The notes below the pieces were generated by a model, which worked only from the letters and a program-made list of their open reading frames with translations, did not search any database and had not been told where the DNA came from. This document shows, piece by piece, positions 44,179 through 56,400 of a stretch of DNA of 64,000 nucleotides (the stretch's first letter is position 1; each line of letters opens with the position of its first letter). This DNA comes from Drosophila miranda (lineage: Eukaryota; Arthropoda; Insecta; Diptera; Drosophilidae). Location: assembly GCF_003369915.1 (NCBI RefSeq), contig NC_046676.1:10088001-10152000 (forward strand), in the 5' to 3' direction. Position numbers and translations under genes: made by a program.

Positions 44179-47100
44179 ATGGCAGACAACGTGCATAATG
44201 GGGAATCCGAAATAAAGGTATAAATAAGATAAATTCCAGTGCATATACATAAGTTTGTACTTTTTGCTGAATTGTAAAAATGCATTCGCATTTGTTGCAG
44301 CCTCGCAGCTATCAGCTGCGTCTCGTGGATCATATTACGAAGAACAATGGGATAATCTACTTGCCGACCGGATCTGGCAAGACATACGTGGCCATCCTGG
44401 CCCTGAAGCGATTCTCCAAAGACATGGACAAGTAAGTCGCTTGCATTTTTTTTTCATACTGGAATTTTGCAAACACACTCATACATAAGCAAAAAAGCAA
44501 AGCATACATACATATTTTGCTGTTGAACTGAATTCTCGGATTTGTTTACACTCCTACAGATCAATCGAGGAGGGCGGAAAACGAGCTATATTTATGTGCA
44601 ATACAGTCGAGCTAGCCCGCCAGCAGGCAATGGCCGTGAGGAAATTCTCAAATCTCAAAGTGGGGTTCTTTGTGGGGGAGCAGGGCGTCGACGACTGGTC
44701 GAAGATAAAATGGAGCCACGAAATAAGCGATAGCCAAGTTAGTGTCGAGCTCATGACGCCTCATCAAACCAATATGCATTTCTGATATTCGTTTATATAG
44801 AACGGATGCACTAGTATTTGTGCTTCCAAGTGCTTTACAAATTTGGCCCTGGCTTTTTTTTCTAATTGAATTTTCTTATATCTTGCAACGACAATAGGTT
44901 CTGGTGGGCACAGCCCAAGTCATGTTGAATATGGTCACCCAGAAGTACTTGGAGCTGAGCTCTGTGAGCATCGTGATTATAGACGAGTGCCACCATGGCA
45001 CTGGCCACCATCCCTACCATGAGTTCATGCATCTGTTTTTACTCGCTGACCGGTACACGCCACTGCCGCGCGTTGTGGGACTGACGGGTGTACTCATTAA
45101 AGGCAACGAATTTAAGCTGGTCGCTCAAAAGCTCAGAGAGCTGGAGACGACATACAGAAGCAATATTATCACCGTGTCCGACACGGAAGAATTGAAAAAC
45201 GTGATGCTGTGAGACCTTTTAAGCCCTTTCCATAGAAGAAATCACGCTATAGCAGTTCTATTTATTTTTTGCAGCTACTCTACCAAACCAAGGGAGTATT
45301 TAGTGACTTATCCAAACCAAGTGGGGAGCCTTCAGATCGGGCACGCCATACAACGATGCATAGAGCACTTCTACGTAATCCTAGACGATTTGGAGATTGG
45401 CAAACAGCCTACGCGCTATTCCAAGGGACTGTCGACCTTCCGCGATCCGCACAAGAAGGGATATATAAAGACTCTGCTCAACGACTTCCAGTACCAGCTG
45501 GAGCACTACGGCGTATATGCGGCATCCATGGCCATAGTATCGGTGATTCTAGAGATTGAAATCAAGCTGCATCAGTCGGAAACCCTTGCCCTGACCCACA
45601 TATATAAGTTGGCCATCTGTCTGTGTAACCGGATCAATCACATGCTAAAGAAAAAGCTTCGCGATTTGGTCGACGATGATACGGAACGCGATGACGCAGT
45701 CCACACGGAGGAAACCATCATAAACTTTTCGACTCCCAAGGTGCAGAGATTTTTGCAATACGTGCAGAAAACGTTCTCGGGCAAGGATGCCAAGGATATT
45801 TGCTGCTTGGTCTTCGTTGAGCGCCGGTATACGAGCAAATGCATATACCAAGTGTTGAAGAAGTTCATTGCGGTTATTCCGGCGCTGCGCGATGTTCTCG
45901 TGCCGCAGTTTATGGTGGGCCGCAACTCAGTTTCAGCGGATTGTGAGAGCGTCCTGGAGCGCAAGTGGCAAAAGTCGGTACGTTATGCCTCGGGCCTCAG
46001 CACAGAACAGTATATTAACAGTATATTATTCTCCCCTGTCGCAATCCCCATCAAAGGCCATTCACCAATTTAGGGATGGCGAAGCCAACCTGATGGTCTG
46101 TTCGAGCGTTCTGGAGGAAGGCATCGATATAAAGGCCTGCAATTACGTGTTGATCCTGGATCCTATAAAGACATTCAACATGTACGTGCAGACGAAGGGG
46201 CGGGCTCGATCCAAGGAGGCCCACTTTGTGCTTTTTTCCTCAGATTTGGACCGCATGAAAATCAACCAACAAATCAATCAATATCGCCAAGCCCATACCG
46301 ACATCGGAGAGTATTTAAAGGATCGCGTCCTGGATCGGGCCGAACCTTTGATGCAAGAGATAGCCGATCACTTCCACGAATTGATCCCACCATTTATAAA
46401 CGAAAAAGGTGCCGTGCTGCTGCCTAGCAGTGCCCTGATGCTGCTCCACCGCTACTGCCAGAGCCTGCCCTCGGATGCATTCGGCTTTGTGGAGCCCTGG
46501 ATCACACTAATCAGTTGGGACCAGAAGCAGAAACTCTTTGGCACACAGGCCGCAAACAAAGAAGTCGTCTCTATCGAACTTCCACTCAGCTCGTCCGTGC
46601 GGGATAAAATTTATGTAAGCCCAAAATGGACTACCCAGCGTCGACAGTCAGTAATCATGTTCGAATCATTCCAGAGCGATCCCATGACTTCCGTTAAGGC
46701 GGCAAAAATATCGGCAGCCTTTAAGACCTGCATTAAACTGTACTCCACGGGGGAGCTCAACGAGCGTTTCCTACCCGTCACGCTTAAGGACCGGGTGACG
46801 GCGATAGCCGACTTTCACTTTGACCACTGGAAGAAATACAGCGACGATGGTGAGTCTTATTCAATCAAATACCCACTAATTCTGTTTAATCATTCTCCTC
46901 CTTGGGTGCTTTTAGTTATCGATACGGTAAACAAGCAGAAACTCAAGCCGGAGACACAAACTACCTTCAAGACCTCTTGTCCGACGGAGTTCTTCGATTG
47001 CCGGCCACGGGTGGGTGAAGTCTGTTATGCCTATGAGATCATTTTGGAGCCGCAGTTCGAGCGCAACGACTACACAGAGCACATCCACGACAACATGCTG

Positions 47101-50001
47101 TCGGGTAGGAACTTTGCGTTGCTGCTGAGGAAGCAGCTGCCACCTCTCTCGAAGATGCCGCTGTTCTGCAATCAGGGCCCATTGCATGTGCAGGTTAGGG
47201 AGCACCCGCGAGAGCTGGTTATTGCAAGTGCGGAGCAGCTGGAGCAACTGCATCAGTTCCATGGAATGCTGTTCCGCGATCTGTTGAAGATCTGGCGTCC
47301 CTGCTTTGTACTGGATCGTCGAGGCAAGGACAACTCCTACCTGATCGTGCCTCTAGCCGTGGGCGCAGAGCATCAGAATGTGGTGGACTGGCCGCTGGTC
47401 CATCAGTTCCAGCGTCTGCCCACCCCGAAGCCTGTCAGTGTGAAGCAGCGCAAGGAACAGCGAGCGCCGCGTCCAGAGGACTATGAGGGGAAAATTGTGA
47501 CTCAGTGGTATGCCAACTTCGCGAGCAAGCGAATGCTCGTGCACAAGGTGCGCAGAGACCTGACTCCGAGCAGCCTGATGGGAAGCAACCACCAGAACAC
47601 GAGCTATGCCAAGTTCACCACGTCTAAGTATGGCGATGACATCGGAGGAATTGTTCGCATGGACCAGTTCCTGATCGAGGTGCGCGAGCTTACGGAGCAA
47701 CTGAACTTCTATGTCCAGCAGCGGGGCAAGACGTCGGCCCAGAGCAAGGCCAGGGCCAAGATCATCCTCATTCCGGAGCTCTGCTTTAATTTCGATTTCC
47801 CCGGCGACCTCTGGATAAAAGCAGTGTTTCTACCCAGCATCTTGAACCGGCTCCACTTCATGCTGCATGCTGAGACATTACGACAACGCTTCAATACCTA
47901 CCTGGGGCTGCAACATCTGCCTCAAAATGGAGTTGACTATAGGCCAAAGCTCTTGGAGATCGACTGGTCGTTGCGCCGCAATGTGGATACCCATGGCAAT
48001 GCCATTCCCAATGATTATGATGAAGGCTCACGCTCAATTCTGGAGCCCCTACCCATCAAAGAACTTGAGATTGGGATGAAGACACTGCAGATACGCGACT
48101 TACAACATTCGTGGCAGCAGAACCTGGAACCCGTAGACCTACCCCGGAACATCATGTCCGCCTATACCGTGGAGTTGAACTATTACAACAATTTTATATC
48201 CGGCCAAGTGGCGTCTCTCGACAAAATGGAGCAGGACGACAGGGAGCTCTGGCTGGAGACGCAGTTCAAGATGCCTAAAGGGAACATCTATGAGACCAGG
48301 AGTCCAGCAATGCCCCCTGCCGCATGGACTGCCGTGCTCCCGCAGACCAGCTCAGCTCCCAAACCACAGTCGTTGAATGTGTTGCCGGTTCTGATGAAGA
48401 GCGTCTCCGATGATCACATCACTCCGGCCCACCAGGGTGAGTTCCTGGCGGCCATCACCACAGCGGGATCGTCCGATGTTTATGATATGGAGCGAGTGGA
48501 GCTGTTGGGTGACTCGTTTCTCAAGATGAGTGCCAGTCTTTACCTGGCCAGCAGGTATCCCGACTGGAACGAAGGCACGCTCACGGAGGTCAAGTCGAGG
48601 CTGGTGTCCAACAAGAACCTGATGTATTGCCTCAGGGAGACGGATATTCCCAGTCGTATTAGCTGCAGTCTGTTCGACCCCAGATTAACGTGGCTTCCGC
48701 CCAGCATTAATCTGCCCGAAGATGTCTTGGATGTGTGGACGGAGCAGCCGAGCTTTGCCAAACTGATTGGTCCCCAAAATCTCTTGAATCTGGCCCTTAG
48801 TGACGAGGAGATTCTGGCAGGTCGTTGCAACGAGGATACCTATCGTCGCTTTGTGCAAGATTGCAAGAGCAATCAGCAAGGCTATTATGACGGTGAAGAC
48901 TTCTCCTCCGGCGCGAACTTCTTGTTTGGTGAGGTCACTGTTCAGAACAAGGTGGTGGCTGACACTCTGGAGGCCCTTCTGGGAGTCGTTGTGAGAAACT
49001 ATGGATTGCAACATGGCTTCCGCATGCTGGAATACTTCGGCATTTGCAAGCCGGACGTTGATAAGCCATTGTCGCAGCTGCTCGATCTTCAGTTAAAGAG
49101 CACCAAGATGCGAGCCAACGCGAGCCCTGACGATATTGATGGCTTCCTGATCAACCACTCCTATTTAGAACAGAATCTGGGCTACAAATTCCGGGATCGG
49201 GGCTACCTCTTGCAGGCCCTGACGCATCCGTCGTTTCCCACCAATCGCTTGACCGGCTGCTACCAGGAGCTGGAGTTCATTGGCGATGCCATACTCGATT
49301 TTCTCATCTCTGCATACATTTTCGAAAACAATACCAAGCTGCGTCCGGGCGAGCTCACGGATCTGCGCTCGGCCTTGGTCAATAACACGACACTGGGATG
49401 CATCTGCGTGCGCCACAATCTGCACCTCTTCATTCTGGCAGAGAACGCGTTGCTATCTGAAACCATCAGCAAGTTTGTGAAATTCCAAGAGAGCCAGGGA
49501 CACAGAGTCACAAATCATGTACGCTTTCTGCTCGAGGAGAGAGATGTGCAGCCCGTTATTCTGGACTTGGACGATGAAGTGGAGATGGCCATGGAAAATG
49601 AGTCGGAAGACGGTCCACGCATCGGTGCTTTCAACTTGGCGCAAAACGTAGATGTCCCCAAGGCTTTAGGCGATGTCCTGGAGGCCCTTATCGCGGCCGT
49701 CTACCTGGATTGCCGGGATCTGCAGACAACCTGGCAGATGATCTACCATTTGTTTGAGCCCGAGCTGAAGGAATTCTCCCAGAATATACCCATCAGCCCG
49801 ATCCGTCAGCTCCAAGAGCACAAGCTGGCCAATCCCGTCTACGGTCCGCCCCTGGTAGACAAGGACGTTGTGATGATGTACTGCCAGTTCACCTGCATGG
49901 AGAAGACCATTCGGGTCATTGGTTTCGGCTCCAACAAGGACCAAGCCAAATTGGCTGCTGCCAAGAGCGCTCTTCAGAAATTGGCTAAGTGTGATGCATA
50001 A
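44179..50001 (+). CDS. Dcr-2: Dicer-2, copy 2 (intact)
   Basis: Deduced exons 44179-44217, 44301-44431, 44560-44737, 44898-45208, 45275-45977, 46057-46849 and 46916-50001, every one offset by exactly 9898 from copy 1. The product is 1746 residues with all helicase, RNase IIIa, RNase IIIb and dsRBD motifs unchanged. Relative to copy 1 there are five replacements: E167D and N169Y near the DECH box, N644K, A1039T and G1379E. A1039T is private to this copy; the others are shared with copy 3. Introns are also near-identical, pointing to very recent duplication or continuing gene conversion. Both copies 1 and 2 could yield active enzyme and so raise Dicer-2 dosage. Confidence 0.96.
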
Positions 50002-50927
50002 TCCAAAGAACTTCATACCATTGACCGTGACCCACAAAGTCTAAGCCTGACATCCATTCTGAATACGTACAATTCATTTCCACGTCTGAATGTTCAAAAT
50101 GGGTGTGATGCTTAGACTTTTATTGGTCACTGTATTATTTGTAAGCTTTTCATGAACAAAAAAGCATTTTTACCAATTAGTTTATCTTTTTAAAAATTAT
50201 TTTAATATGTGCGATTTCATGTACCGCGTGTGCTCGTTTTAGCTAGATTTACAATGGGCTAGATGGGCGGGCTACATCGTCAACGACGTCAATGCCATTG
50301 TTTATATTTACAATAAAGTGCAGAGTGCACTCTACATTCATTTGATCCGAGTGTCCATGCAACAGCGGTGGCTTCTGTTCAGGCCTCTGCAGATACATAT
50401 ATTAAGTGCCTTAGAAACTACAAATTAGAGTAAAGTAACATTGGAGGAAACAACAAATGTTTAAATGTTCCAAAGATCTGTAAGATTCTGTATGAAACTG
50501 GAATAAACTCAATTTAAATAAAAATTGTTCTTCTCAGACCATAAATCCTCCGTCGCATCGATATTCATTTATATTTTATGCCTCGACTTTGGCTAATTTG
50601 TCAAGCCTTTATTTACTCCAATTGAGTTTCTCCACTCCCACAGCGGTCCCTCGGCAATAAAAGTGCAAGTGACAAATGGTGGGGGCAGTCCAGACCAGGC
50701 CCATAGAAGCACTTCAAGACCAGAGTCAGAGCTCAATTAGATTTCATTAAATTGTTGCAACAGCGAACGAAATGCGAGCACAAATGAAAATGAAAATGAA
50801 AATGAGAATTAATTGCACTAATCACTTGTGCGCGAATAAACAAATGTCTAGAGCAGCGAACTGCAGTGAACTGTAACGAAGTAATTATTGTACCCGGGAG
50901 AGGAGAGGGCGAAAAATCGAAAGCTAA

Positions 50928-52064
50928 TCAACTGTCGAATGGTGGCGGGCGGCGGGCGGCGGGCGGCGGGTGTCGGAAGAGTAAATAACAAAGACGAATG
51001 GGGTTCGGCGTTTGGCGCTCGGCTTCGTATTGAGATTTATCTGGTTTCACAGTGCTCTTAAAGCCTCTAGAGTAGAGATAATGGCCGAGCAATTTCAATT
51101 CGTAGCCTTCCTCCTCGCTGCCAATAACAAAGTCATCGTAGTGAGCATAGCTTGACTCTCCATTGAATCTCCTGAAGCTTATGTAGAGCTCATGAGGCTG
51201 GGAGCTGGTCAGGCGGTGCAGTTTTTCGAGGCCAATAAAGAACTCCCCGTTGAGCTTGCCAAACCCTTTCCTGTACTGATCCCAGTTGCGATAGAAGCTC
51301 ACAGAGCCATCCAGTCGACGCTGAATAGCCATCCATCCAGGACCGGCGGTCGTGAGACCCTCACAGGACACCAGAAAGGGCAGGAACCCTGGCAGATGGA
51401 TCAAATGAATCCCAGACGACATGCCGTAGGGCATACAAGTGGTGGTGGCTGCCTCCCAGTCTGCCAACAGGTCGTCCTTCTTCTCCCTGAACTTACCTTC
51501 AAAATATACGACTTTGGCTCTCAGATGATCGATCAATGCCGCACTGGAGGTGTTCTGTTTTCTTAAATCAGTCAACACGTGCTGTTTCCTCTTCAATCTG
51601 GTCTCGTAGACCTTGACCTTTTGCTCGAGTTCCTTGATTTGATCCGCCTTTTCCTTCAGTTTGGCTGTATATGTAGCATTTTGAGCATTACAAATCTCTG
51701 TGAGATTCTCAAATCTCTTCAGTAGATCGTCGTCAGTGTGTTCCTTGGTTTGAAGCTTGTTTATTTCATTTTCTCTGTCCTTGATGGTGGCTGCACTCTC
51801 TGCTATTTTACCCATATAAACGTCCAATAGATCATCCAGATCTCCTTTGCTAATGCGAATGGTTTTGTGCTGATCAATGTGGACTTCTGCCAACTTCTCG
51901 TGCAAGGCTGTGACATTGGCAATGGGCATGCTACTTGACGGTACTACTTCAGTTTTGTTCTTCAAGTCTATAATGGCAGCCTTGGTTGGCTTAAGCTTGG
52001 GGGTGGCTTGAAAGGACCAAGGTACAGCCAAAAGAATCAGCAGTAAAACGAAATAGTTTTCCAT
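50928..52064 (-). pseudogene. Fibrinogen-like gene, copy 3 (3' deletion, read-through tail)
   Basis: Open from ATG 52064 to a stop at 50928 (378 residues), identical in design to copy 2 up to KLLGHY, after which the ~458 bp deletion (junction near 51068-51079) replaces the end of the fibrinogen domain with an unrelated basic/proline-rich tail encoded by normally downstream DNA. The conserved NCAEYHHGAWW block, the last cysteine and exon 2 are gone. The signal peptide and coiled coil remain, so a secreted truncated protein is possible, but a folded fibrinogen domain is not. Confidence 0.8.
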
Positions 52065-52770
52065 TGTGAGTCGTATTCTCCGAACCGTGCACATTGCAAT
52101 CAAAATTAAACTGAGATCGCAGACGAAATGCATTTTGAATGAATTAACTGTTCAAATCCGGAAGCTAATGCAAAGCTGTTTGCTGATAAGAATTATTGCA
52201 CTTCCAAGCCGCACTTGAACTTGAAAGTGTACTTGTACAGCTGTGTTTGATTCGTTTGTTAACCATAGCTGGGCTTGAATTTAAATTTTATTTTAGATAC
52301 AAATATTTAAATTATTTTAATACATTATTTAAATACATTTTTTTTCAAAACATTGGTGCTTTTTTATGAAATACCCTTCCGGAATATTTAAACCTATTTC
52401 AAAAATATTTTGCAGCTCATCTTCTTTCTACAGAGACCAAGAATAATCATGCATGAATATGTCTAAAACATATCAATTTGAGAAAATTTCTTCATCAATT
52501 ACGTTTTAAAAACATTTTGGAAAACAGGGTATACAAAGGGCTATACACGCATCATGTCTTTAAATACTAGCAACATTGATACTGTTTTTTTTTTGTTGAA
52601 CTATTTTGTTTAAGCCTTGTTTTAGCCAAAATACAATAAAAGCAAAGACTAAAAACTAGCCAATCTTGAAGAAAATTTATTCATCAACGGCTTAAAACTA
52701 TGTGAGCCGAACTAAGGGTTTTAGTTAGCCAGAATTATTCAACGGAATCTCTAAATTGAGCAATATGAAC

Positions 52771-53114
52771 GACTAGCCTCTTTCGTTTTTTTGTTTTGAC
52801 TTATTTCGCTAAAACCGTTTTTTGGTTGACCTATTTCACTAAAACCTTCTTTTAGACAAGATCCAATAAAAGCAAGTGTTTTAAATAAACTAGTCAATTC
52901 GCAAATAGATTCACTAATCGGATAAAATTATGTGGGCATGGCTAAATGTTCTATATAGCTAGTAATATTCCACGGAATATCATAAACGAGGAATATGTAA
53001 AATAGAACTTGAATTCGTCAGTATATTTACGGTATATTTTTCAAATGAGATGGTATATTTCTGAGGGTCGGACGGTATATTTTAGCGATAAGCCCGCGGA
53101 CAATGCTGAGGGAC
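52771..53114 (+). repeat. Promoter-linked dispersed repeat, copy C3 (Dicer-2 unit 3)
   Basis: Counterpart of 33541-33894 with one GGTATATTT box fewer: the segment between TGGTATATTT boxes present in units 1 and 2 is missing near 53050. Confidence 0.7.
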
Positions 53115-53488
53115 AGAACTTTATTCTCTTTTTTTCTTTTTTTGCAATTTATGTATTCAGCTCTTGCAATTTATTATCTTAACTGATCAAATACTTGTTC
53201 AATACAATATATCGGTGGAACAAAGTTCAATTAAAACAAAGGTGAGGCGAGACATTTGCCGGTCAACCTGCGCGTCCATCGCGGTGTTTTCCGCACACAG
53301 AGAACGGTGACTGGAAAAAAATGTAAATCCCCGTACTTCCAGCTAGTAGCTGGTCACATCCTGAGAAACCTGCTGTGTCATTATAGCCACGTCAGCAATC
53401 ATCTTAGTTGGCGAGCTTGTGCCTGCATTCACTGAATTTTATTTTATTTCATCACTTTCAGCTAGCACCCGGAGCAAATAGGATCATC

Positions 53489-56400
53489 ATGGCAGACAAC
53501 GTGCATAATGGGGAATCCGAAATAAAGGTATAAATAAGATAAATTCCAGTGCATATACATAAGTTTGTACTTTTTGCTGAATTGTAAAAATGCATTCGCA
53601 TTTGTTGCAGCCTCGCAGCTATCAGCTGCGTCTCGTGGATCATATTACGAAGAACAATGGGATAATCTACTTGCCGACCGGATCTGGCAAGACATACGTG
53701 GCCATCCTGGCCCTGAAGCGATTCTCCAAAGACATGGACAAGTAAGTCGCTTGCATTTTTTTTTCATACTGGAATTTTGCAAACACACTCATACATAAGC
53801 AAAAAAGCAAAGCATACATACATATTTTGCTGTTGAACTGAATTCTCGGATTTGTTTACACTCCTACAGATCAATCGAGGAGGGCGGAAAACGAGCTATA
53901 TTTATGTGCAATACAGTCGAGCTAGCCCGCCAGCAGGCAATGGCCGTGAGGAAATTCTCAAATCTCAAAGTGGGGTTCTTTGTGGGGGAGCAGGGCGTCG
54001 ACGACTGGTCGAAGATAAAATGGAGCCACGAAATAAGCGATAGCCAAGTTAGTGTCGAGCTCATGACGCCTCATCAAACCAATATGCATTTCTGATATTC
54101 GTTTATATAGAACGGATGCACTAGTATTTGTGCTTCCAAGTGCTTTACAAATTTGGCCCTGGCTTTTTTTTCTAATTGAATTTTCTTATATCTTGCAACG
54201 ACAATAGGTTCTGGTGGGCACAGCCCAAGTCATGTTGAATATGGTCACCCAGAAGTACTTGGAGCTGAGCTCTGTGAGCATCGTGATTATAGACGAGTGC
54301 CACCATGGCACTGGCCACCATCCCTACCATGAGTTCATGCATCTGTTTTTACTCGCTGACCGGTACACGCCACTGCCGCGCGTTGTGGGACTGACGGGTG
54401 TACTCATTAAAGGCAACGAATTTAAGCTGGTCGCTCAAAAGCTCAGAGAGCTGGAGACGACATACAGAAGCAATATTATCACCGTGTCCGACACGGAAGA
54501 ATTGAAAAACGTGATGCTGTGAGACCTTTTAAGCCCTTTCCATAGAAGAAATCACGCTATAGCAGTTCTATTTATTTTTTGCAGCTACTCTACCAAACCA
54601 AGGGAGTATTTAGTGACTTATCCAAACCAAGTGGGGAGCCTTCAGATCGGGCACGCCATACAACGATGCATAGAGCACTTCTACGTAATCCTAGACGATT
54701 TGGAGATTGGCAAACAGCCTACGCGCTATTCCAAGGGACTGTCGACCTTCCGCGATCCGCACAAGAAGGGATATATAAAGACTCTGCTCAACGACTTCCA
54801 GTACCAGCTGGAGCACTACGGCGTATATGCGGCATCCATGGCCATAGTATCGGTGATTCTAGAGATTGAAATCAAGCTGCATCAGTCGGAAACCCTTGCC
54901 CTGACCCACATATATAAGTTGGCCATCTGTCTGTGTAACCGGATCAATCACATGCTAAAGAAAAAGCTTCGCGATTTGGTCGACGATGATACGGAACGCG
55001 ATGACGCAGTCCACACGGAGGAAACCATCATAAACTTTTCGACTCCCAAGGTGCAGAGATTTTTGCAATACGTGCAGAAAACGTTCTCGGGCAAGGATGC
55101 CAAGGATATTTGCTGCTTGGTCTTCGTTGAGCGCCGGTATACGAGCAAATGCATATACCAAGTGTTGAAGAAGTTCATTGCGGTTATTCCGGCGCTGCGC
55201 GATGTTCTCGTGCCGCAGTTTATGGTGGGCCGCAACTCAGTTTCAGCGGATTGTGAGAGCGTCCTGGAGCGCAAGTGGCAAAAGTCGGTACGTTATGCCT
55301 CGGGCCTCAGCACAGAACAGTATATTAACAGTATATTATTCTCCCCTGTCGCAATCCCCATCAAAGGCCATTCACCAATTTAGGGATGGCGAAGCCAACC
55401 TGATGGTCTGTTCAAGCGTTCTGGAGGAAGGCATCGATATAAAGGCCTGCAATTACGTGTTGATCCTGGATCCTATAAAGACATTCAACATGTACGTGCA
55501 GACGAAGGGGCGGGCTCGATCCAAGGAGGCCCACTTTGTGCTTTTTTCCTCAGATTTGGACCGCATGAAAATCAACCAACAAATCAATCAATATCGCCAA
55601 GCCCATACCGACATCGGAGAGTATTTAAAGGATCGCGTCCTGGATCGGGCCGAACCTTTGATGCAAGAGATAGCCGATCACTTCCACGAATTGATCCCAC
55701 CATTTATAAACGAAAAAGGTGCCGTGCTGCTGCCTAGCAGTGCCCTGATGCTGCTCCACCGCTACTGCCAGAGCCTGCCCTCGGATGCATTCGGCTTTGT
55801 GGAGCCCTGGATCACACTAATCAGTTGGGACCAGAAGCAGAAACTCTTTGGCACACAGGCCGCAAACAAAGAAGTCGTCTCTATCGAACTTCCACTCAGC
55901 TCGTCCGTGCGGGATAAAATTTATGTAAGCCCAAAATGGACTACCCAGCGTCGACAGTCAGTAATCATGTTCGAATCATTCCAGAGCGATCCCATGACTT
56001 CCGTTAAGGCGGCAAAAATATCGGCAGCCTTTAAGACCTGCATTAAACTGTACTCCACGGGGGAGCTCAACGAGCGTTTCCTACCCGTCACGCTTAAGGA
56101 CCGGGTGACGGCGATAGCCGACTTTCACTTTGACCACTGGAAGAAATACAGCGACGATGGTGAGTCTTATTCAATCAAATACCCACTAATTCTGTTTAAT
56201 CATTCTCCTCCTTGGGTGCTTTTAGTTATCGATACGGTAAACAAGCAGAAACTCAAGCCGGAGACACAAACTACCTTCAAGACCTCTTGTCCGACGGAGT
56301 TCTTCGATTGCCGGCCACGGGTGGGTGAAGTCTGTTATGCCTATGAGATCATTTTGGAGCCGCAGTTCGAGCGCAACGACTACACAGAGCACATCCACGA

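Larger units (their letters stand above)
40597..50494 (+). repeat. Tandem array unit 2 (intact fibrinogen-like gene + Dicer-2 copy 2)
   Basis: 9898 bp, near-identical to unit 1 apart from ~460 bp extra at 41178-41637 that is missing from the other units. This extra segment holds the second exon and end of the fibrinogen-like gene, so unit 2 keeps the ancestral arrangement. Confidence 0.92.
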
